Assembly: GCA_022823825.1 (NCBI GenBank)
Contig: JAJEHG010000065.1
Span: 16,087-80,086 of the forward strand
DNA length: 64,000 bases
Direction of reading: 5' to 3'
Source of the DNA: Nitrosopumilaceae archaeon
GTDB lineage: Archaea > Thermoproteota > Nitrososphaeria > Nitrososphaerales > Nitrosopumilaceae
Shown: piece after piece, positions 17,675 to 25,267 of the stretch
Layout of the letters: the number at the start of each line of letters is the position of its first letter
Numbering within the stretch: the first letter of the stretch is position 1
The notes under the pieces: generated by a model
Databases searched by the model: none
What the model was told of the DNA's origin: nothing
What the model saw: only the letters and a program-made list of their open reading frames with translations
Translations under genes and position numbers: made by a program

Positions 17675-18277
17675 TCAGCGAGCCGCGCGGCGACACAGTC
17701 TAAGCTGCTTTGGAGTCATCAGGCTTCGCAGAAACCCCCTCATCGTTTGCGCGTCCGCGTTTGCCCGTATGATTGCAAGCCCGCCCTTTTTGAGATTTAT
17801 GGCCGCGTCGGGCGCGTCCCCGTACGCGCGTCCATCGCGCGCCGCAGTACGCCCGGGTGCCGCCCGCGCATCGCGCCGTCCGGGGCGCCGGGTTATCATC
17901 GAGGATGCCAACGAGGATAGATGCGGCTCGTGTCCCACAAGCATCACGCCCGAGTCCGGGGCCATTGCGGCCAGCCGCCTGTGCGCGCCCGACACGTCCG
18001 ACTCGGGCTTTAGCTCCTGCCATATGCCGACCCGGTTGGGACCCCGGCCCGAATCCCGTTCAAGCAGCAGGCGTCCGCGTACGATCTCGGCAGTCTCGCG
18101 GGCCCTGACAAGCGGGCTTGATATTATACGGCCCGGGCGTATCCCAAGCGCCGTAATCCCAGATGCGATCTGCTCCATCTCGTCTCTGCCGGACTCAGTC
18201 AGCCTACGCTTTGCGTCGCTTGAGATGCCGGACGGGCGCTCCTCCGCCTTGCCATGCCTGAGAATGTAGATCTCCAC
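17675..18277 (-). CDS. sixA: SixA-type phosphohistidine phosphatase (histidine phosphatase superfamily)
   Basis: 200 residues from GTG 18277. Starts with the phosphoacceptor signature YILRHGKAEE, then SSPLVRARETAEI and LVGHEPHLSSLASSM, the SixA arrangement. SixA proteins remove phosphate from phosphohistidine. An Arg/Ala/Gly-rich tract (RRDARAAPGRTAARDG) interrupts the C-terminal third. The 40 track residues before GTG 18277 are not family-like, and a TATA-like box lies about 27 nt before the GTG. Followed by ppx on the same strand, a known type of association for SixA, CHAD and polyphosphate enzymes. Confidence 0.88.
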   Translation of the reverse strand: MEIYILRHGKAEERPSGISSDAKRRLTESGRDEMEQIASGITALGIRPGRIISSPLVRARETAEIVRGRLLLERDSGRGPNRVGIWQELKPESDVSGAHRRLAAMAPDSGVMLVGHEPHLSSLASSMITRRPGRRDARAAPGRTAARDGRAYGDAPDAAINLKKGGLAIIRANADAQTMRGFLRSLMTPKQLRLCRRAAR

Positions 18278-18299
18278 TTGTACAATATCCCGACACGCG

Positions 18300-18307
18300 T
18301 TTAAAAA
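18300..18307 (-). promoter_or_regulatory. TATA-like box for sixA
   Basis: TTTTTAAA on the minus strand, centred about 27 nt before GTG 18277; decides the GTG start. Confidence 0.6.
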
Positions 18308-18399
18308 GGCCGCAGGCATGATGTTTGGGCATGTAAGATACAGTCGACGGGGACGGCATACTGTGTCTGTCAGCGGTGCGGCGGTGGCCGGTAGCAACT

Positions 18400-18407
18400 G
18401 TTATTTG
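18400..18407 (+). promoter_or_regulatory. TATA-like box for the DsbA-like gene
   Basis: GTTATTTG centred about 27 nt before ATG 18430. Confidence 0.45.
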
Positions 18408-18429
18408 TGCATGGCAGATCAGCCATAAC

Positions 18430-19533
18430 ATGAGTCCCGACGCACCGTCAGATGACGCTGCCGCAAAGAAGGATGCCGCACAGAATAATGCAGATGATGG
18501 CAACGTCAGCGACAAGGCGGGTGACGGCAATGGCGTGGAAGAGGTGAGAGAAGATGCCGCAACGCGTGACGGTGATTCCAACGACGAAGGAGAAACAAGC
18601 GAGGGACCAAAGCCGGAGGAGGACGAGGATGAGGATGAGACAGCGCAGGGCCGGGGCGAGACGGAGAACGGCGGCGTGGATGACGATGGCGACAATGACG
18701 GCGGCGCGGCCGGCGCGGATTATGAGGGCAGGGACGACGGCGCGTCCCCCCCTGCAAAAAAGCCAACCAGCGGGCTTGTTATCGGACTGGTCATAGCGGT
18801 CGGCGTGGCCGCATTCTTTGCAGGCGCGTATTCAATTAGCATGTACCAGGATCAACCGGATCAGCTGACGCAGGAGGATCTTGATGACGCGCTTGCCAAG
18901 CTGGAGCTAAAGATGATGCAGCAGCAGATGGCCGCGCTGCAGGAGCAGCAACAGCAACAGCAACCGCCGCCCATACGAATATCTGCCGACGACGATCCCA
19001 CAATAGGAGACGCGGATGCGCCCATTACAATCATAGAGTTCTCCGACTTCCAGTGTCCGTTCTGCGCCAGGTTCCACGCCCAGACCCTGCCCTCCATACA
19101 GGAGGAGTACATCGACAAGGGGCTCGTAAAGCTGGTCTACAGGGACTTTCCGCTCCAGCACATACACCCCAACGCGGCCGTCACGGCGCTTGCGGCCGAG
19201 TGCGCAGACGACCAGGGCGGGTTCAAGGGCATTCACGACATTCTGTTTGAAAAGCAGGGCGAATGGAGCGACGCAGACCCCCAGGAGATCATCGAACTGC
19301 TGAGCGGGTACGCGTCGGATACGGGAATCGACGTGGCCGAGTTTGACGAGTGCGTAGCCATGGGCACGCACATCGAGGACATCAGGGGCGATCTGGAGGA
19401 CGGAAGGGCGTACGGCATAACAGGCACGCCGGGATTCTTCATCGGAAACGACGACGTGGGGTACGTATCAGTCGAAGGAGCCCAGCCGTACGAAGTCTTC
19501 AAGAGGGTCATAGACTCCCAGCTCGAGCGCTGA
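18430..19533 (+). CDS. Membrane-anchored DsbA-like thiol:disulfide oxidoreductase
   Basis: 367 residues from ATG 18430. Residues 1-113 are a highly acidic, Asp/Glu/Gly/Asn-rich low-complexity region; about 114-137 is one transmembrane helix (GLVIGLVIAVGVAAFFAGA); a short coiled coil with a Gln run follows; then a DsbA/thioredoxin-fold domain with active site CPFC near residues 209-212 and a cis-Pro loop GITGTPGFFIG. The catalytic domain is probably outside the cell and the acidic tail inside. Such DsbA-like proteins are expanded in ammonia-oxidising thaumarchaea. Divergent from sixA. Confidence 0.88.
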   Translation: MSPDAPSDDAAAKKDAAQNNADDGNVSDKAGDGNGVEEVREDAATRDGDSNDEGETSEGPKPEEDEDEDETAQGRGETENGGVDDDGDNDGGAAGADYEGRDDGASPPAKKPTSGLVIGLVIAVGVAAFFAGAYSISMYQDQPDQLTQEDLDDALAKLELKMMQQQMAALQEQQQQQQPPPIRISADDDPTIGDADAPITIIEFSDFQCPFCARFHAQTLPSIQEEYIDKGLVKLVYRDFPLQHIHPNAAVTALAAECADDQGGFKGIHDILFEKQGEWSDADPQEIIELLSGYASDTGIDVAEFDECVAMGTHIEDIRGDLEDGRAYGITGTPGFFIGNDDVGYVSVEGAQPYEVFKRVIDSQLER

Positions 19534-19669
19534 GACGTGGAGAAGCGAAAGTGGAGAAAAAGCGGCAAGCGTTTATTAGACGTTCCACGCCTGCGCGAAT
19601 CGGAATAATGACGGTAGGCGGTGAGCTTTCTCGTCATTGCCTGCAAGAAAAAAGAGAAGAAAAGAAAAA

Positions 19670-21040
19670 ATGACAAAATTTAGCGAACTGGGCCTCAGCG
19701 ATGACATAATCAAGGGAATATCCGACATGGGGTTCGAGGACGCGTTTCCGATACAGGAGGCCGTCATACCCGTGCTTCTGACCGGAAGGGACGTGGTGGG
19801 CCAGGCCCACACGGGCTCCGGCAAGACGGCGGCCTTTGCGCTCTCAATGCTGCAGGAGATACGGCCCAACCGCACCATACAGGGGCTGATCATGGCGCCC
19901 ACCAGGGAGCTCGCCATGCAGATCACCGACGAGATCAAAAAGTTTTCAAAGTATCTGGACACCAGGGTCGCCACCATATACGGCGGCCAGGGAATCGGGG
20001 TGCAGATAGACGCGCTCGAGCTCGGGGTGGAGATACTGGTCGCCACGCCGGGAAGGCTGATAGACCACCTAAAGCGCGGCACGGTCGACCTCAAGGACGT
20101 GACGCACATAGTTCTTGACGAGGCCGACACCATGCTCGACATGGGGTTCATAGACGACATACAGTTCATACTGGACCTGGCGCCGGAGGAGAGGGTCATG
20201 TCGCTGTACTCGGCCACCATGCCGACGGAGATACTGAGGCTGTCTGAGGACTACCTGAACAACCCAAAGCAGTTCCTGCTTGACGCCGACGACCTGAGCG
20301 GCGAGGGCATCGACCAGTCGTTTCTGGTAATCAGGGACAAGGAAAAGTTCAAGCACATCATGCAGTTCATCGGGGAGACGCGCGGGCAGTGCATCATATT
20401 CTGCTCCACCAAATACAGGACGAGGGACGTGGGAAGGTACCTGCACAGGGAAAGGCTGGACGCCGTAGTGATAGAGGGCGACATGTCACAGATAAGAAGG
20501 GAGCAGTCGATGGCAAAGTTCCGCAGCAACAAGGCAAAGATACTGGTGGCAACCGACGTGGCCTCAAGGGGCATAGACGTGCCCATGGTGGAGCTTGTGA
20601 TCAACTATGACGTCCCAAACCAGGACATGACGTACTTTCACAGGATTGGCAGGACTGCGAGGGCCGGCGCGCACGGAAGGGCGATCACGCTTGTCTCGTA
20701 TTCGTCGTATGACGAATGGAATCTGATAAAGCGCCAGATCAAGGTGCCGCTAAAGGACCTCAACGAGTCGATGGGGATCAAGATCTCTATACCGGACCCG
20801 CTCAAAAGAGAGGTGCCCGTAAGAAGGTACGGGGGCGGAGGCGGAGGCGGTGGCTACCGAGGCGGAGGCTACCGCCGAGAGAGAAGGGACACGTATGATC
20901 CCAGGGACGGCGGTCGGAGAGGCGGCCGAGGCGGAGGCCGAGGCGGCGGTTATGGCGGCCGAGGCGGAGACCAGAGAAGGGACGGCGGATACCGCAAGGG
21001 CGGGGGCGGCGGCGGCCGAAACCGGCGCGGCGGCCGATAG
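19670..21040 (+). CDS. DEAD-box RNA helicase with RGG tail
   Basis: 456 residues from ATG 19670 (MTKFSELGLSDD). Complete helicase core: Q motif, AHTGSGKTAA (I), PTRELAMQI (Ia), TPGRL (Ib), VLDEADTML (II), SATMP (III), IIFCSTKYRT (IV), ATDVASRGIDV (V) and HRIGRTARAG (VI). The last ~70 residues are a Gly/Arg-rich RGG-type tail for RNA binding, like bacterial DeaD/CshA and many archaeal homologs. The track adds 11 Lys/Arg-rich residues upstream; the purine-rich leader aagaaaagaaaa just before 19670 could instead be untranslated. Confidence 0.95.
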   Translation: MTKFSELGLSDDIIKGISDMGFEDAFPIQEAVIPVLLTGRDVVGQAHTGSGKTAAFALSMLQEIRPNRTIQGLIMAPTRELAMQITDEIKKFSKYLDTRVATIYGGQGIGVQIDALELGVEILVATPGRLIDHLKRGTVDLKDVTHIVLDEADTMLDMGFIDDIQFILDLAPEERVMSLYSATMPTEILRLSEDYLNNPKQFLLDADDLSGEGIDQSFLVIRDKEKFKHIMQFIGETRGQCIIFCSTKYRTRDVGRYLHRERLDAVVIEGDMSQIRREQSMAKFRSNKAKILVATDVASRGIDVPMVELVINYDVPNQDMTYFHRIGRTARAGAHGRAITLVSYSSYDEWNLIKRQIKVPLKDLNESMGIKISIPDPLKREVPVRRYGGGGGGGGYRGGGYRRERRDTYDPRDGGRRGGRGGGRGGGYGGRGGDQRRDGGYRKGGGGGGRNRRGGR

Positions 21041-21105
21041 ACGTGCAAGAGATCCATAACAAGACAGCGGCAGGGCCGTCGGTGAAAGCTGCAACAACAC
21101 CGAAG

Positions 21106-21113
21106 ATTTAAAG
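21106..21113 (+). promoter_or_regulatory. TATA-like box for the RAM-domain gene
   Basis: ATTTAAAG centred about 31 nt before ATG 21141. Confidence 0.55.
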
Positions 21114-21140
21114 ACTTTGTAGTGCAATGCATGTCACATT

Positions 21141-21368
21141 ATGCACAAGGGGTTTGTCTTGTTAAACTGCGATCTGGGCGCAGAAGAGCACGTGCTAAAA
21201 GAGCTGCAGCAGATGGACGACATTGCAGGCGCCCACCTTACGTTCGGGGCGTACGACCTGATAGTGGAGGTCCGCGCCCCAGACCGGGAGGCGTTTGAGC
21301 GCATTGTGGCGGAGATCAGGTCGCTCTCAAACGTGGTCAGCACGATGACGCTCAATGTCATGAGCTGA
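21141..21368 (+). CDS. Stand-alone Lrp/AsnC ligand-binding (RAM) domain protein
   Basis: 75 residues forming a single RAM domain (beta-alpha-beta-beta-alpha-beta): FVLLNCDLGAEEHVLKEL, GAHLTFGAYDLIVEVRAPD and NVVSTMTLNVM. No DNA-binding helix-turn-helix is present. Such proteins assemble as oligomers that bind amino acids or modulate full-length Lrp regulators. It has its own TATA-like box. Confidence 0.88.
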   Translation: MHKGFVLLNCDLGAEEHVLKELQQMDDIAGAHLTFGAYDLIVEVRAPDREAFERIVAEIRSLSNVVSTMTLNVMS

Positions 21369-21425
21369 CGGAGGCTCCAGGCGGCTGCAAAGCGCGGCGT
21401 CGTTGCAGGCCCGCACGTACGTATC

Positions 21426-21433
21426 AAATATAG
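21426..21433 (+). promoter_or_regulatory. TATA-like box for gene at 21460
   Basis: AAATATAG centred about 30 nt before TTG 21460; it lies inside the track ORF, so the track start (TTG 21403) is unlikely. Confidence 0.55.
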
Positions 21434-21459
21434 CATGGCAGGCAGGCAGGAGACGTCAG

Positions 21460-21750
21460 TTGGACGCCATAAAGTACGAGCCCCCCGTCTGGATACTCGA
21501 CTACAACAACCCAAAGCCCCTGCTTGACCATGCCGTGCACATGCTCGAGAGGCACGGCGTCAAAAGGGAGGACATGGAGATTACAGAGACCCCGACTGCG
21601 AAGATCGGCTCGATTGTGGTGGACATATGGCCCTACGAGCTCGTGGTAAACAGGGTGAGAAGCACCCGCAACGAATCTTTTATCAGCGGTACCGAGCGCA
21701 CAATCGAGCTCAGGCTGGACGAGAATGGAAACTATGTGGATTACCTATGA
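21460..21750 (+). CDS. Conserved-looking hypothetical protein
   Basis: 96 residues, family not recognised. Starts at TTG 21460 (DAIKYEPPVWILDYNNPKP) by the position of the TATA-like box. Mixed alpha/beta composition with no membrane segment; ends NGNYVDYL. Its TGA overlaps the ATG of the next gene (ATGA), so the two are translationally coupled. A role linked to the downstream membrane-anchored protein is possible but not shown. Confidence 0.75.
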   Translation: MDAIKYEPPVWILDYNNPKPLLDHAVHMLERHGVKREDMEITETPTAKIGSIVVDIWPYELVVNRVRSTRNESFISGTERTIELRLDENGNYVDYL

Positions 21751-22517
21751 GATCCAAGGCAGACAAGAAGAGGGCAAAGAGGGAGAAGAAGGCAGAGAGG
21801 AGCAGGACCATACGCAACATTGCCATCGCGCTGGTCGCGGCCGCCGTGGTGGGAGCCGTCATATCATACAACTACTCAGCAGAACAGACCAAGCAGAAGG
21901 GCCTCGAGTTTGGCATAAAACTGCAGGACATACAAGATGACGTAAAGGCGATACAGACAGAGTTCTACTCGGAAAAGACAAAGTGGGAGGAGGGCGATCT
22001 GAACCTCGAGGGGCTGCTAGAATTCTACGACGGCCACATAGAGAGGTTTGAGGGTACCATACTCAAGTACGACGAGCTGGAGCCGCCGGAGATATTTGAG
22101 GGATCGGTAAGGCTGTTAAAGCTTTCATCGCAGTCCCAGCTTGAGAGCGACTCGGAGTACGTCCAGTGGATAAGGGACGGAGACGACTCTGCAAGGGCCA
22201 GATCCGACGCGCTCTTGCAGGACGCGCTAGAGTACGAGCTGCTGGGATTGGTAGAGTTTTACTCGGCAAAGACGGGCACCGTAACCCACGATGATACGGG
22301 GGAAAAGTTCCAAGAGCCCCGCCGCGACGTGGCCCAAAAGGTGGACAGCGTCGCAGAGCACATGATTGCCGAATGCGACGAAAAGTTTGGAACCGGCGCT
22401 GCCGCGCAGGACGGGGATCCGAACGCCACAGACACCACAGTATCCAGGGCGCCCGGCCCAGAATGGATCGCCTGCGTGTCAGAGGCAGAAGAATGGCGCC
22501 AGTCGCACATGCCATAA
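21747..22517 (+). CDS. Membrane-anchored hypothetical protein with extracytoplasmic helical domain
   Basis: 256 residues from ATG 21747. A strongly basic N-terminus (RSKADKKRAKREKKAERSR) precedes one membrane helix (NIAIALVAAAVVGAVISYNY); the rest is charged and largely helical with coiled-coil character up to residue ~200. Not recognised by family. The basic side is expected to stay inside. Translationally coupled to the preceding gene. Confidence 0.75.
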   Translation: MRSKADKKRAKREKKAERSRTIRNIAIALVAAAVVGAVISYNYSAEQTKQKGLEFGIKLQDIQDDVKAIQTEFYSEKTKWEEGDLNLEGLLEFYDGHIERFEGTILKYDELEPPEIFEGSVRLLKLSSQSQLESDSEYVQWIRDGDDSARARSDALLQDALEYELLGLVEFYSAKTGTVTHDDTGEKFQEPRRDVAQKVDSVAEHMIAECDEKFGTGAAAQDGDPNATDTTVSRAPGPEWIACVSEAEEWRQSHMP

Positions 22518-22613
22518 CTCGGACCCTTTGCGGGGCGCGGCGTCCGGCCGATGCGGTAGGACAACGAGGGCAAGGCGCGCTGCATCCCGAATACGAGGGC
22601 AGTTGACCAGTGA

Positions 22614-22621
22614 CTTAATGT
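22614..22621 (+). promoter_or_regulatory. TATA-like box ahead of ATG 22642
   Basis: CTTAATGT centred about 25 nt before ATG 22642. That ATG is in a different frame from the following secreted-protein gene. Confidence 0.5.
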
Positions 22622-22641
22622 ACAAGCCAGCCAGACCAGAA

Positions 22642-23572
22642 ATGAGAGTGGAGGAGGGTCGCAACGGACAGCAATATCATCCAGACAAATACCACAAACG
22701 TCAGGGCCGCGGCAGCGGCCGTCTCTATTGCCGTCATTACAATAGCTCTCGCAGGCGGCGTCGGGGGGGACGTAACTATGGCCACCGCCACCGCCACCAA
22801 CCCACAGCAGGGCCTCTTGCAATACGCCGCGTTTGCCCAGACCATCGAGAACGACCGCCACTACATAGGGGATGACGGCTCGCTGCACATCGTCGGCGAG
22901 ATTGTAAACGACCTGGAGGTGCCCCTGCGCGGCGCAAGCGTGCAGGCCACCATACACGACGGGGACGGCAACGTCGTGCTGACAAGCGACGCGGACTCGC
23001 TTGTAAACGTCATAATGCCCGGCATGAGGGGTCCGTTTGACATAATGCTGGAAAACGGCGGCCAGATCCCAAAGGAGGTGTCGGTGCAGAGGGATGGCGC
23101 ATCCCACCTCCCGTACACGCTCAAGCTCGACTACGACTTTGCAGACCCAAAGAGGCAGGTCATAGACGTGACAGGATCCGAGATTACAAGGGACAGGCAT
23201 AAGAACCTGATCATAACAGGGACCGTTGCAAACGGGGGGGAGATCACTGCAAACATGATATCCATCGTGGCCACCATATACGACGACGCCGGCAGCGTCG
23301 CGGCCGTCACGAGGGTGCACACGGAGCCGGACTACCTGAGGGCCGGCGAGAGCGCGTTCTTTGTGGTGTCAGTGCCGGACAAAGAGCACACGGCGGACGC
23401 AACGAGATACCACCTGGTGGCAGAATCCGAGGAGTATGCGGCGGTGCCGGAGTTCCCGATAGGGACCGTCCTGCTGCTGGCAGGCACGTTCTCGGCGTAC
23501 GTGGCAGCCACGAGGCTTGCGTCGTCGCGCCTTCCTATGACAAGCCTGATTGCAGCAGCAAATCCAAGGTAG
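22642..23572 (+). CDS. Secreted/membrane surface protein with C-terminal PEF-type anchor; 5' end apparently frameshifted
   Basis: The frame ending at 23572 has an ATG at 22778 (264 residues) but remains open upstream to a TGA at 22643. It there encodes an evident signal peptide, VRAAAAAVSIAVITIALAGG, with no ATG, GTG or TTG in frame. A TATA-like box points to ATG 22642, one frame off, so a +1 shift between about 22645 and 22700 would join start and signal peptide. The body is beta-rich (YIGDDGSLHIVGEIVND; HKNLIITGTVANGGE) with two repeats like extracellular FxLYD/CARDB-type modules. It ends with VPEFPIG, a hydrophobic helix and Arg, like archaeal PEF-CTERM sorting signals. Related to the gene at 62418. 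Confidence 0.72.
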
Positions 23573-24044
23573 GCTTGATTCCCTCCGCCAGCGAGTCCGT
23601 CCCAAGTGGCAGCGGCTTGGGGAACCTTATCGGAAAGGTGACTGTAAGCATGTCCTGGTCGGTGTGCGATATACGGACCGCGTGCCTATCAAGGCATCCC
23701 ACTTTTGCAAGAAAGTCGCGCCACTTGCCCAGATGCTCGTCGACGCGCAGCACGTTCTGCTGCACCACGTCTATGTGGACCTCAAGGTCCGTGTCAAAGA
23801 GCCCGAACTTTACCATGGGCACCATGACGATGCCGCCGGGAACCACGTCGTGGTTCTTGAGCATCGACTCGATTATCTCGTCACGCCTTTCTGGGGGATG
23901 CAGCTCCCCGTAGTCGGGGTCAAAGTATCCCATGACCATCTTTTTAGAGTCATATATGCGAAAAAAGTCCTCGTCAAGCTCAAGCCTCCACTTGGCAGAG
24001 GGGGGCGGGGATGGCGGCGGAGTCCCAGACAAGGAAAAGGGCAC
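23535..24044 (-). CDS. Conserved-looking hypothetical protein
   Basis: 169 residues from GTG 24044, family not recognised. After a Pro/Ser-rich leader (GTPPPSPPPS) it is a compact alpha/beta domain (WRLELDEDFFRIYDSKKM, HIDVVQQNVLRVDEHLGKW, LTVTFPIRFPKPLP). Soluble, no membrane helix or metal motif. The GTG fits a TATA-like box 27 nt upstream; the track's TTG 24068 falls inside the box. Its 3' end overlaps the converging surface-protein gene by 38 bp. Confidence 0.72.
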   Translation of the reverse strand: MPFSLSGTPPPSPPPSAKWRLELDEDFFRIYDSKKMVMGYFDPDYGELHPPERRDEIIESMLKNHDVVPGGIVMVPMVKFGLFDTDLEVHIDVVQQNVLRVDEHLGKWRDFLAKVGCLDRHAVRISHTDQDMLTVTFPIRFPKPLPLGTDSLAEGIKPTLDLLLQSGLS

Positions 24045-24066
24045 ATGCCGCGTCTTGCGGCTGCGC

Positions 24067-24075
24067 AAAATAAAT
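24067..24075 (-). promoter_or_regulatory. TATA-like box for gene 23535-24044
   Basis: ATTTATTTT on the minus strand, about 27 nt before GTG 24044. Confidence 0.55.
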
Positions 24076-24159
24076 CATGACGCCAGCTTACGTGTCATGC
24101 GCGGGCCGCGTGCAGGGCCGGCGCCGGAAAGCCGCTGCTGCGACCCCCATGCAAACAGC

Positions 24160-24167
24160 TAAATATC
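24160..24167 (+). promoter_or_regulatory. TATA-like box for gene 24188
   Basis: TAAATATC, about 25 nt before GTG 24188. Confidence 0.55.
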
Positions 24168-24187
24168 AAGCGCAGGGGCCGTACTGC

Positions 24188-24625
24188 GTGGCGATATCAA
24201 GGGAGAACAAAATGTTCATCGAGAGTCTGATGGACTATTACACCAGCGAGGCCGGTTCTTACAGGCAGATTGCAGAGCAGTTCGAGCCAGAGATAGAATC
24301 GGTTCCGGACGCCGCGTTCGGGATCATTGCAGGCTGCATATATGCAGGCTTTCTGGAGGCGTGCAGAAACCAGCAGGTGCAGCCGGGCCTCGAGGACATG
24401 ACGGAGTTTAACCAGATCCTAAAGAGGAGGGCGGCTGCGATCAAAAAGGCAATCGTGGACCCGGCGGCGGCAGAGACAGAGGCGGCGGGCAAACCTGCAG
24501 ATGCAAGCGGCAAAGATGGCGACACCGCGCAGAGGCAGGCAGGCAGGACAGAGCCGGGCAGCGGCAGCGGCAAACCACCTCCTCCTGCCTCGGATGGCTC
24601 CGCCGCCGGGCCGCCCGCGCCATAA
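24188..24625 (+). CDS. Hypothetical protein with helical domain and low-complexity tail
   Basis: 145 residues from GTG 24188 (AISRENKMFIESLMDYY), chosen by the TATA-like box; ATG 24212 is an alternative. The first ~85 residues are a compact, mostly helical domain (EAGSYRQIAEQFEPEIESVP, AAFGIIAGCIYAGFLEACRNQQ). The last ~55 residues are Ala/Gly/Pro/Ser-rich and probably disordered. Not recognised. Divergent from the gene at 23535. Confidence 0.72.
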   Translation: MAISRENKMFIESLMDYYTSEAGSYRQIAEQFEPEIESVPDAAFGIIAGCIYAGFLEACRNQQVQPGLEDMTEFNQILKRRAAAIKKAIVDPAAAETEAAGKPADASGKDGDTAQRQAGRTEPGSGSGKPPPPASDGSAAGPPAP

Positions 24626-24790
24626 CGCCCGTATCGAGGCTCCGCGTGACGGGATCTCAGGACGCACAGCCGGGTTACAGCCAAGCACCGCGGGCGCCAG
24701 GCCGAATCCAGCCGCTTGCCGGCGCGGACGCCAGCATCACATGTGAAAGGCACACATACACGCCGCCGGCGCCGCCGCCCCCAGGCAACA

Positions 24791-24798
24791 GTTTAATT
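24791..24798 (+). promoter_or_regulatory. TATA-like box for small membrane protein 24821
   Basis: GTTTAATT centred about 27 nt before ATG 24821. Confidence 0.5.
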
Positions 24799-24820
24799 CC
24801 AAACATCCCCGAGCCTGCAC

Positions 24821-24916
24821 ATGAAACTGGAAGGCGGCCGAATAATATTTGTCATGGGGGTGGGAGGGGCGGTCGCCACGGCCGCCATTGCGCTCTACTT
24901 TTCGCTGATGCGCTAG
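24821..24916 (+). CDS. 31-residue single-span membrane protein
   Basis: Too short for the ORF track. Starts MKLEGGRIIFVMGVGGAV and continues as one hydrophobic helix ending in LYFSLMR. It has its own TATA-like box at leaderless distance and a positive residue on each side of the membrane span. No family recognised; it could be a subunit of a membrane complex. Confidence 0.6.
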   Translation: MKLEGGRIIFVMGVGGAVATAAIALYFSLMR

Positions 24917-24917
24917 A

Positions 24918-24925
24918 GATAAATC
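24918..24925 (+). promoter_or_regulatory. TATA-like box for gene 24947
   Basis: GATAAATC centred about 26 nt before ATG 24947, immediately after the small-protein stop. Confidence 0.55.
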
Positions 24926-24946
24926 ACAACGCGACAGACGCTGCAC

Positions 24947-25267
24947 ATGACAGCAGAGAACGCATACATGATAACCCAGATCGTGGACAACGGCAAGATA
25001 ATCCAGCTTACGCTGGTCGAGAACGTCTCGACGGAGCCCATAACCCAAAAGCAGATGATAATGGAGAACGTCTCAAAGACCCTGGATGACGACACCAAGG
25101 AGCACGTGATGCCGCTGTTGACCGCGATACTGCAGGCCCAGCCGACCGTAAAGATAAAGTCGTATCAGCAGACCCAGATCACCATCGCCATGCCCACATC
25201 CAGGTACGACTCGATGGGCCGCCCCAGGGTCGGCGACATAATGGAGCTAGACCTCAGAAGGGTCTAG
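24947..25267 (+). CDS. Conserved-looking hypothetical protein
   Basis: 106 residues, soluble, mixed alpha/beta ([55 protein letters not shown]). Family not recognised. Clear TATA-like box. The 3' end overlaps the converging YyaL-type gene by 21 bp. Confidence 0.75.
   Translation: MTAENAYMITQIVDNGKIIQLTLVENVSTEPITQKQMIMENVSKTLDDDTKEHVMPLLTAILQAQPTVKIKSYQQTQITIAMPTSRYDSMGRPRVGDIMELDLRRV

Noticed and set aside
22259-23320. 353-aa ORF on the minus strand
   Set aside because: It lies opposite the surface-protein gene and has no domain, promoter or signal peptide; its length follows from GC-rich codon structure.
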